Below are positions 28,557 to 36,600 of a stretch of 57,802 nt of DNA, piece by piece (within the stretch, counting starts at the first letter, position 1; every line of letters begins with the position of its first letter). The position numbers were made by a program, and so were the translations under genes. The stretch is from NCBI RefSeq assembly GCF_019331725.1, contig NZ_JAHBBF010000015.1, forward strand, positions 1 through 57,802, read 5' to 3'. Origin of the DNA: Bifidobacterium saguinibicoloris (GTDB lineage Bacteria; Actinomycetota; Actinomycetes; Actinomycetales; Bifidobacteriaceae). The notes below the pieces were generated by a model that worked only from the letters and a program-made list of their open reading frames with translations, was not told the origin of the DNA and searched no databases.

Positions 28557-28998
28557 GCCGCCGCCTTTCCGGAAAAACCGCGATGCCTCCGCACCGCGGA
28601 GCCTCCGCTACCATCTTCATACCGACCATACCGTTCCCGGCATCGCCGCCGCAGACGCCGGTGCCGCCCACGTGCGTGAGCCGCGTGGAACTCCGCGGAC
28701 AGGCCTACGCGCGGGTGCCTGCGCGGACTGGTCCACGCCGCGGAACTCCGCGCAACACTACACACGCGGAACTCCGCATGCAGGGCTCCGCACGCACCGG
28801 GACTCGTCTCGCCTCGTCTCACGTGGAGCCGGACTCCCTGCCGATTATCCACCACCATGGCGCACATCATCCGGATAGGGCGCCGAATGTCCGCATTGTG
28901 CCCACATTGTGCGCCATGTCGTGCGATTGTCTCGCCGGTTTCGCGACCAACCACTATGATGGCTCCTAGCCTATTGACTGTGAATGGAGACTACGCTG
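28557..28998. other. Divergent intergenic region with GCGGAACTCCGC palindromes
   Basis: No gene is seen in this 440-bp gap. The short palindrome GCGGAACTCCGC (one arm changed in the first copy) recurs near 28685, 28740 and 28766. A possible -10 (TATGAT) for crgA lies near 28955. The palindromes may be regulatory sites or part of a small repeat family. Confidence 0.4.
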
Positions 28999-29484
28999 AT
29001 GGCTGACGAAGAGCTGCACGAAAACGACTCGAAGGACCAGAAGGATTGGCAGGCGGAAACCGCCGCGACCGCGACGGATGCGAAGGACGACGCGAAGGGC
29101 ACTGACGCCGAGGATGTCGCCGCCGATGACGCCACCGAGGAGACGTCCGAGGAGACGCCCGAGGACTACGGCGTGGATATGGACCAGGTCGAGGCCGTGC
29201 TCAACGCCACCGCCGACAAGAAGTCCATGAGCCCGCAGATGCGCCGCATGATGGCACGCCAGGAGGAGAACACCAAGCGCGTCGAGGAGACCATCAAGGG
29301 CACCAAGTCGAACCCGCGCTGGTTCGTGCCGCTGTTCTGCGCCCTGATGGTCATCGGCCTGGTGTGGGTGGTCTGCTACTACCTGACCGGCAACTACCCG
29401 ATTCCGGGCATCGACGCGTGGAACCTGCTCATCGGCTTCGTCATCATCCTCATCGGCTTCCTGATGACCATGTGGTGGCGATGA
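28999..29484 (+). CDS. crgA: Cell division protein CrgA
   Basis: 161 residues from the ATG at 28999, nine bases after GGAG; an ATG at 28984 has no ribosome site. The N-terminal 100 residues are acidic and disordered. The conserved CrgA part follows: KSNPRWFVPLF, then two helices at about 112-130 and 140-158, ending MTMWWR. CrgA recruits and steadies FtsI and other divisome proteins in actinobacteria. The acidic extension is longer than in M. tuberculosis (93 residues). The gene is adjacent to the DnaA-box field. Confidence 0.92.
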   Translation: MADEELHENDSKDQKDWQAETAATATDAKDDAKGTDAEDVAADDATEETSEETPEDYGVDMDQVEAVLNATADKKSMSPQMRRMMARQEENTKRVEETIKGTKSNPRWFVPLFCALMVIGLVWVVCYYLTGNYPIPGIDAWNLLIGFVIILIGFLMTMWWR

Positions 29485-29611
29485 TGCCACGGCGATGCGC
29501 GATCTGATGGTGCATACGCCCTGAGGCTCTCAACCTGAAGGTGTATCCGCATGTGCGTTCGCATCCGCATCCAGCGATATGCCTCGAACCATCGCATCGA
29601 TTGTTCGGTGA

Positions 29612-29648
29612 AGGCCGTCGGTCCTCCCTTCGGAGGCCGGCGGCCTTT
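29612..29648 (+). terminator. Terminator after crgA
   Basis: AAGGCCGTCGGTCCTCC pairs imperfectly with GGAGGCCGGCGGCCTT around CTTC, followed by TTTCGC. Confidence 0.65.
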
Positions 29649-29693
29649 CGCGTGCCGCGGCGCTGGTCCTCACGCTTGAAATGCCGCGGAAGG

Positions 29694-29727
29694 CCGTTGC
29701 GTACCACTGGCCTGAGGTACGCAACGG
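29694..29727. repeat. Perfect palindrome, TTGCGTACC family
   Basis: CCGTTGCGTACC and its exact reverse complement flank a 10-base loop. The same TTGCGTACC-N10-GGTACGCAA plan recurs at 32589, 32758, 32809 and 32861, and in decayed form at 33079. Confidence 0.75.
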
Positions 29728-29770
29728 CTCAAGCACCGTAATCACACGTTCCGTACCACTAGCTCGTGGG

Positions 29771-30038
29771 CCGGAACGGGGAAGCAAGCCCAATCCGCGC
29801 TCCGGGGCCACCGTGCCCCATAGACTTATGGCCCCGGAACGAGCAACAGGGGCAATCATACGTTCCGGCCCATCGGCTCCTGGTCCGGAACGTAGGAACG
29901 GGCCCGATTCACTTTCCAGGGTCACGAATCGTGCCGCCGGAACGCAAAACCAGGTCTCTCACGTACTCCGGGCCACCGGCCCTTGGGCCGGAACGCGGGA
30001 ACGGGCCTGATCCACGCTCCGGGGCCACCGTGATGGAG
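29771..30038. repeat. Tandem array of CCGGAACG units, mostly 51-52 bp period
   Basis: Units begin with CCGGAACG at 29771, 29834, 29885, 29937 and 29988. The spacings are 63, 51, 52 and 51 bp. Most copies share CGGGCC near base 15 and a CTCCGGGGCCACCG end. The array ends 33 bp left of the DnaA-box field. No gene is seen between 29485 and 30070. Confidence 0.7.
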
Positions 30039-30070
30039 GACATACGGGCACCGTGATGGATTAGTGCCGC

Positions 30071-30504
30071 GGTGGATAAATGCCACGGTGGATAAGCACG
30101 TGGTGAATCAGCGGCACAGCGAATCAACATCACAGTGGATAACCGTCGTGGTGGATAAGTGCAAAGCTGAGTTATCCACAATCCACATCGTTGGAATTCC
30201 AACGTTTGTGGGAGGTTACCCACAGGTTATCCACCACTTATCCACTATCCACCACTGGTTATCCCCAAGTTATCCACCGGTTTGGCGGAGTTATCCACAA
30301 TGCTGCGGTGAAAATCCACCGTGCATGCCGTTCTCCACAGTGGATAACCCATTGTGGATAACCGTTATGCACATTGTCCACAATCCACAATCGTTGGAAT
30401 GACGCCGATTGTGGATAACTCGACGTCATAGGTAACGTAGTTGTCCACTTCCGACGACGGGTTATCCCCAAGTTATCCACACTGTTTTCCACAATTGTGG
30501 AAAA
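30071..30504. other. oriC: Dense DnaA-box cluster, candidate oriC
   Basis: Five perfect TTATCCACA boxes (either strand) lie at 30172, 30291, 30353, 30410 and 30473. TTATCCACC or TTATCCACT occurs at 30071, 30087, 30134, 30150, 30227, 30238, 30270 and 30339. TTATCCCCA is at 30259 and 30462, and several other single-mismatch boxes are present (30216, 30365, 30374, 30485, 30496). The right end is locally AT-rich, with TTTTCCACAATTGTGGAAAA. The field lacks coding content and lies between crgA (plus) and rhomboid (minus). dnaA, dnaN and rpmH are not nearby, yet the density is what a functional origin shows. Confidence 0.72.
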
Positions 30505-30814
30505 CTACATGTGTGTAGTTCCTCGGCCATAGCACTAGATATGGGGACCTGGAGAAATCGGAGTACGGACAAGCAGAAGGGCCAAAAGCGGAAGAACCAG
30601 TCACGAAGTCAGCGGCTCAGGCGGCGGCGAAGCTCCGCACCGGCGGCGCCCGCCGTCGCATTGCTCAGATGCGACGCCTCTGCCCGGTCAAGGCACCATC
30701 AAGCCCAAGCCGCCGGCGTCCAAGCACTCACCACAACCTCATCGGAAGCGCACCGCCAACGGCAGACCCAAGTCCGCCCGAAGCATCACAAAGCCGCAGC
30801 GCAGGACAGTCGAA
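30505..30814. other. Gap with basic, Arg/Lys-rich frames but no secure gene
   Basis: One plus-strand frame from 30541 (ATGGGGACCTGG) is open to 30843 and reads as a Lys/Arg/Ser-rich peptide of about 100 residues. It has no ribosome site and overlaps the rhomboid gene end. Another frame gives an Ala/Lys-rich stretch (KSAAQAAAKLRTGGARRR) and a third continues basic, as a frameshifted remnant might. No family is recognised. Confidence 0.3.
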
Positions 30815-31531
30815 TCAGAACTGCGTCACGCACAGCAGCATGACGACGACGAGCAACAGCGTCATCGCGCTGCCGAACACCGCCATACGCACGGTGAACG
30901 AACGGCGCCGCAACACGGGCAGACCTCCCACCAACAGCCAGGTGAGCACACCACCCACGATGAATCCGCCCACATGCGCCTGCCATGCGATACCGCCCAC
31001 GACGAACGGCAGCAGAAAATTGACCGCCATCCACACCAGCATCGAACGGATGTCCTCGCCGATGCGGCGATACACCACCAGCACCGCGGCGAACAGGCCG
31101 AACAGCGCGCCGGACGCGCCATAGGCGGAGGTCAGCCAGTCGCCGGTCAGGCGTGCCCACACCATCATGCCGGCGGCGCCGCCGAGCCCGGAGATGAGAT
31201 ACAACGCGAGATACCGCCAATGGCCCATCAGCCGTTCCAATACCGGGCCCACGGACCACAGGGCGATCATGTTGAACAGGATGTGCATCAGATTCGGCGC
31301 ATGCAGGAACATCGACGTCAGCCACGTCCACGGCGTGCGGAACGCCGTGATCGGCATGAACATGCCGTATCCCACGAACGCGGAGAACAGCGTGGGCGAC
31401 AGCAGCCGCAGCAACATCTCGACGGCCCAGACCGCCGCGCACAGGGTGATGATCGTCCAGGTGACGACCGGACCGTTGTTCTTCCAGCTGTAGGCGATCT
31501 GACGTTTCGTGGGAATGCGCATGCCCTCCAT
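30815..31531 (-). CDS. Rhomboid-family intramembrane serine protease
   Basis: About 238 residues from the ATG at 31531; the frame is open to 31591 and an ATG at 31522 is also possible. Six or more hydrophobic segments are seen. The catalytic serine is in GASGALFG and the partner histidine in WQAHVGGFIVGG. The family also has the HILFNMIALW stretch seen here, following TSMFLHAPNLMH. It cleaves membrane helices; no substrate is evident. It converges on the DnaA-box field from the right. Confidence 0.9.
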   Translation of the reverse strand: MEGMRIPTKRQIAYSWKNNGPVVTWTIITLCAAVWAVEMLLRLLSPTLFSAFVGYGMFMPITAFRTPWTWLTSMFLHAPNLMHILFNMIALWSVGPVLERLMGHWRYLALYLISGLGGAAGMMVWARLTGDWLTSAYGASGALFGLFAAVLVVYRRIGEDIRSMLVWMAVNFLLPFVVGGIAWQAHVGGFIVGGVLTWLLVGGLPVLRRRSFTVRMAVFGSAMTLLLVVVMLLCVTQF

Positions 31532-31748
31532 GCTACCGTTCCCGCGCCCGCCCGTTCTGCCGAAGGAGGATGCGGCGAACGGTCGCATCACCGGGACCGC
31601 GGCATAGAGACGTCGCGGCGTTTCTGTGAGCGCTACCGTGAGTCGGTCTGAGGCGGCATGTTCTACCCAATCGCCACATATTCGGGCCTATGATGGGGTG
31701 AAGATCGGCCTGAACGAGCAGGCTGACGAGAATGGGAAAGGATCCGAC

Positions 31749-31976
31749 ATGGAGAACAAGTCTTCGAACGGTTGGAAGTTCTTCGCGCTGCTGTTCGGCG
31801 CACTGCTCGCCGGCCTGGTGGGCCTGTACATCTACAAGCAGCAGAACCCGGACTACGATCCGTGGGAGGAACCGTGGGAGAACAGCTCCTCTCCGGTGGA
31901 TCTGGGTCTTGAGAAGTCCAAGGGCGAGGCCGACGAGCCGGCTGAGGACGCCGAGGCCGCTCCCGCCGAAGCCTGA
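31749..31976 (+). CDS. Small single-pass membrane protein
   Basis: 75 residues from the ATG at 31749, with AAAGGA seven bases upstream. One helix (about 10-28, FFALLFGALLAGLVGLYIY) is followed by KQQNPDYDPWEEPWE and an acidic Ala/Glu tail. No family is recognised. It has a strong terminator 70 bp downstream, supporting a real transcript. Similar one-helix proteins with acidic tails are common in bifidobacteria. Confidence 0.7.
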   Translation: MENKSSNGWKFFALLFGALLAGLVGLYIYKQQNPDYDPWEEPWENSSSPVDLGLEKSKGEADEPAEDAEAAPAEA

Positions 31977-32046
31977 TCGCATCCGTATATCCGCCGGGCG
32001 TCGCGTCGAGCGATGACGTCACCCGTCCGGTGGAACGACGACGAAC

Positions 32047-32088
32047 CGAATGTCCCCGCATCGGATTGGATGCGGGGACATTCGTTTT
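32047..32088 (+). terminator. Strong intrinsic terminator
   Basis: CGAATGTCCCCGCATC and its perfect reverse complement enclose six bases and are followed by TTTT. Confidence 0.85.
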
Positions 32089-32117
32089 CGTGCTCGTTCG
32101 CGTCGCAGACTCGCGTG

Positions 32118-32345
32118 GCGCCCGATTCTATAGGAACGGACGTTTCACCTGAGGATTAGGCTCGCGCAACGCCCGGTTCTATAGGAACGGATGCTGCGCT
32201 CGTGAATCGGGCCCGTGTGGCGTCCGGTTCTATAGGAACGGATGCTGCGTCCGCGAATCGGGCCTGTGTGGCGTCCGGTTCTATAGGAACGGACGTTTCA
32301 CCTGAGGATTAGGCTCGCGCAACGCCCGATTCTATAGGAACGGAC
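32118..32345. repeat. Exact 51-bp tandem array, TTCTATAGGAACGGA core
   Basis: The 15-base core TTCTATAGGAACGGA occurs at 32126, 32177, 32228, 32279 and 32330, exactly 51 bp apart each time. The 3' parts of the units fall in two types ordered alpha, beta, beta, alpha; the fifth copy is truncated. A decayed version with the same period is at 9377-9496. Confidence 0.9.
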
Positions 32346-32432
32346 GTAGCATGACGGGCTGGTGTGCACCGGTATGCGATGACGGGTGGGCGGCGCACGC
32401 AATAACCGGCTTTTGCAGCTCTTCCGATTTTG

Positions 32433-32970
32433 AGCCGCACCCCGATTGTTGGACTGGAGTAATCCAGATTTGATGATCGGAGGTGCGGTTGCATCATGCC
32501 GGAGCGATGTGGCCGATATGAATCACCGCGACGCGTCACGCGCGAGCCGGGAAATGGTACGCAACGCACGATTGCGGCAGCCGGTCCGTTGCGTACCGAC
32601 AATCCGGGGTACGTGACGTGATTCCCGGGCCTTCCTCCGTCATGTACCAATCGCCTTATGAGGGCGTGCCGCGACGGTTTTCCTGAGAACGTTGCAATTT
32701 CGGGCTTTTTGCGACACCTGCGAATGGTATGCATGCGGATCGGCGACGGTTCGGATGTTGTGTACCACGGAACGTTGGTACACAAATGCGTATCCTGCCG
32801 CCCCGGCATTGCGTACCACAGGTTCCGGGTACGCAAGCGCGCACCCTGGTCGCCATGGCATCGTGTACCAGTGATTCCCGGAGTACAACCGCGCTCCCCG
32901 TCGTCATAGCTGAACCGCACCCCGATTGCTGGCCGGATCAATTCATGCCGATGCTTGGCGGTGCGGTTTC
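32433..32970. repeat. Repeat island bounded by two related 58-bp hairpins, with inner palindrome array
   Basis: Left hairpin 32433-32490 and right hairpin 32912-32970 both start CCGCACCCCGATTG and end GGTGCGGTT, pairing their own ends. Between them lie a palindrome at 32589-32616 and three tandem units of 51, 52 and about 50 bp (32758, 32809, 32861). Each unit carries a TTGYGTACC-N-GGTACRCAA-type hairpin and a CGCGYNCCCTG tail. No gene is supported anywhere in 31977-33673. A further decayed unit is at 33079. Confidence 0.75.
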
Positions 32971-33310
32971 CCATGTCACGGAAACGTAGGGGCTCATACG
33001 ACGTCGAGTAGATGAGAATCGTCGTCCGATTGATTCGCGATGATATCGACGCCAAGTCGATTGCTCACCGTCGCTGCATTGTGTACCACAGACTCTTGAT
33101 GCTCAATCGCGCGTCCCTTCTCCGCGCACGCCCCGCTCCACCTCGCCCACCACGAACCGGTTCGACGCCCGCATGGCTCCTTTCCGCGACACGCGCGGCG
33201 GCATGTTCCATGCGAAAAACTTCCGTTTTGTTTGCGCAACCATCAACAACGGCCCCATTTCGCCACTCCCGATACACGGCTAGACCAACCAATTCTCAAC
33301 ATTTCGCAAT

Positions 33311-33322
33311 GTGACCGGTTAC
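33311..33322. promoter_or_regulatory. Possible LacI-type operator upstream of GH30-type gene
   Basis: GTGACCGGTTAC is a near-palindrome with the central CG typical of LacI-family sites. It lies 350 bp before the glycosidase start. The binding factor is not in this window; the call is tentative. Confidence 0.25.
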
Positions 33323-33673
33323 GTCTCTCATCACAGACAATGGTTGCGTTGCCACTCCCTCGCGACGGTGATAGCGTGAGCCGCAACGGAACTAGTACAC
33401 CGGTTTCGCACCACCGGGGCAGACGCCAGGGCAACCACAGGGACCGCACAGGAACCGTCACAGCGGACACCACAACGGCCCCCGCAGCGCCCGCGCACAA
33501 CGCCGTGTCACAACGGCCCCCGGAGGCGCGTCACCGTCGATCACCACGGCATCGGCACCGTCGCCGCCCCTGATCGGCGAGGAAACCGACGCCACGGCGT
33601 CGGAGACATGTACCGGTTCCGCAAGGAGGATGCAACGCCGTGTCCAACCGCACGGCAGCGGGAAGGAGAATCC

Positions 33674-36600
33674 ATGTCAACCATCACCACACGCATCGCG
33701 GCCGCGACGGCCGCGATCGCCATGCTCGCCGCCGGCGGCGCAAGCATGGCGTCCACCGCGATCGCCGGCGAACCGGCGACCGCCGCGAGCGGCAACACCA
33801 CGGTCATCACCCCGAACCCCTGGTTCCAGAACGGCCCCTTCCAAGGCTGGGGCACCTCGCTCGCCTGGTTCGCCAACGCCACCGGCTCCTACGGCGAGGA
33901 GGGTTCCCTCACCCAATCGTCCGGCGACGCCACCACCGACGCGGAGGCGCTGGCCTACGGCAAGGCGCTGCGCGAACAGTTCTACCAGTCCATCTTCGGC
34001 AAGGACGGGCTCGATCTGAACATGGCCCGCTACAACATCGGCGGCGGCAACGCCTCCGACGTGGGCTACGGATACCCGTACATGCGTCAGGGCGCCGCGG
34101 TCCCCGGCTACTGGGCGGACGACATCGACGGCTCCAAGAACCTCTACGACGGCGTCACCACCAAGAAAAGCGACTACAAGAAGCTCGACGAGGCATTCGA
34201 CGCCACCAAGGACAGCAGCTACGACTGGTCCAAGGGCAAGGCCCAGGAATGGTGGGTGCAGCGCGGCGCGGAGACCGGCGACATCACCAGCTGGGAGGCG
34301 TTCGCCAATTCCGCCCCGTACTTCATGACGTACAACGGCACCATCACCGGAACCGGCAACAAGAACCAGTCCGACCTGCAGGACGCCGAGAAATTCGGCC
34401 AGTACCTCGGCAAGGCCGTCAAGCATCTCGAGGACACCTACGGCATCAACATCGGCACCATCGAGCCGTTCAACGAATCCGAGAACAAATCCCGCGGCAC
34501 GCCGGTCGCCTCGGCGGCAAAGACCGCGGCCGGTGCCTACGGCACCGACCACAAGGAGCTTCTGGAACGCTACGACGCCCTGTTCCCGAACATGGACAAG
34601 AACGTCACCACTTACGACCTGAGGACCAAGAAGCCGCAGGAGGGCATGTACGTGTCCAACGACCAGCAGCAGGCCACCATCCGCTCCCTCAGGCAGGCCA
34701 TCGAAGCCAACGGGCTCAACGCCAACGGCACGACCACGATCTCCGGCACCGACGCCTCGAACGCCGGCTCGTTCGGCGGATCCTACGACGGCTGGGACCA
34801 GGACGTGCGCGACGCCGTCGGCCAGTACAACGTGCACGCCTACAGCCAGGGCGGCCAGTTCTACGTGCGCGACATCGCGCAGGCGGACGGCAAACCCCTG
34901 TCGATGAGCGAAGTGGACGGCGACTACACGTCCGAAAAGCAGTTCAACCCCTATGACTTCAGCAACGCGCTGGGCATGGCCGAGGAGATCAACAACGACG
35001 TGTACGCGCTGCAGTCGCAGGACTTCACGTTCTGGCAGGTCGTCGAGGACCTGTACAACATGCAGACCCCGACCACCGGCAGCAACCCCAACGGCGAGAA
35101 CCTCAACTGGGGCACGGTCTTCATCGACTTCGACTGCACCGTGGCCGGCAAGGGCGCGGACGGCAAGGGCGCGCTGTTCTCCAAGCGTCGCGTCGACCAG
35201 AACGGCGGCAAGACCGACGGCCTGAAGCCCTGCACGGTGCTCGCCAACACCAAGTACAACGCCGTGCGCGCCTACACGCAGTTCATCCACAAGAACGACG
35301 TCATCCTCGCCAACAACGACATGCTCAACACGATGACCGCCCGTTCCGCCGATGACAAGACTCAGACCATCGTGCACCGCAACGCCGGCGACACGGACGA
35401 GACCGTCGTCATCGACCTGTCGAAGTACGGCGACGTCGCGGCCGACGCCGCAGGCAAACTGTACCTGACCACCACGCCGAAGCAGGACGCCGCGGACACC
35501 GCCACGCCCGCCGTGCTCAACAAGACCAGCAACCAACTGCGGAAGAACGGCGTGACCGTCGACCCGACGGCCAAGACCGCCACCTTCACCGTTCCGGCCG
35601 GATCCATCGCCTCCGTGCAGCTGACCGGCGTGGGCGGCGTCAGCAAGGACGCCGAGACCATCGCCGACGGCGGCACCTACCAGCTCGTCGGCCAACAGTC
35701 CGGCAAGGCGTTCACCGTCACCACCAACGACACCAACGTCACCACCACCACCAACACCACCACCGCACAGATCGACAACCTCGCCACCGATGCGTCCACC
35801 GCCGCCACCCAGCTGTGGACGTTCCACGAGCTGCCCGCCTCCGCGCAACGCCCCACCGTCCGCCGCTACGTCATCGAATCGGCCGACCACAGGATCCTGA
35901 CCGCAGACAGGAACGGCACCGTCAGCCTCAAGGGCGGCACCGTCGACGCCGCGCGCGGCGACGCCTCCGCCATCTGGACGCTGAACACGGACGACAGCGT
36001 GCACGTCAGCCTCGTCAACTCGCTGTCGCGCGGCGCACTGGACGTGACCGGTCGCAAGACCGCCGCGGGCTCGCCCGTCGGCACCGCGGGATCCACCACC
36101 GCGAACACGTCGAACAGCGCGCGCAACATCGGCAAGCAGATCACCAGCCAGACCTGGCAGGTCCGCTCCGTCACGCCCACCGGCACCAAGGCCGTGCACG
36201 CGCAGACCGCCGTCGGCGTGACGCCGTCGCTGCCGGACGTCGTGACGCCGCAGTACCTGTGGGGCGACGGCTCCCCGGCCAAGGTCACGTGGGACACCGC
36301 GGCGCTGGCCGAACAGGTGAAGCGCATCGGCACCGTCACGGTGCACGGCACCGCCACCGACCTGTACGGCAACGCCATCAAGGTCACCGCCACCGTGTAC
36401 GTGGGCGCGTTCACCGTCAGCGACGCGACGTCGATCACCGTCGCCGCCGGCACGACCGCGTCCGCGGTGAAGGACGCGGCGCCGGACACCGTCAAGGCGC
36501 ACGTCGGCACCGGCTACGCGCTGGACACGCCCGTCACCTGGCAGTGGGGCGACGCGACCGACGCCACGTTCGCCAAGACCGGTTCGGTCACCGTCGCCGG

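Noticed and set aside
29771..32910. CRISPR array
   Set aside because: Units are periodic, but whole units resemble each other with no invariant repeat plus unique spacers, and no cas genes are seen.
32640..33000. Several small open frames with Cys and His in the repeat island
   Set aside because: They overlap in many frames, follow the 51-bp repeat period and lack ribosome sites.
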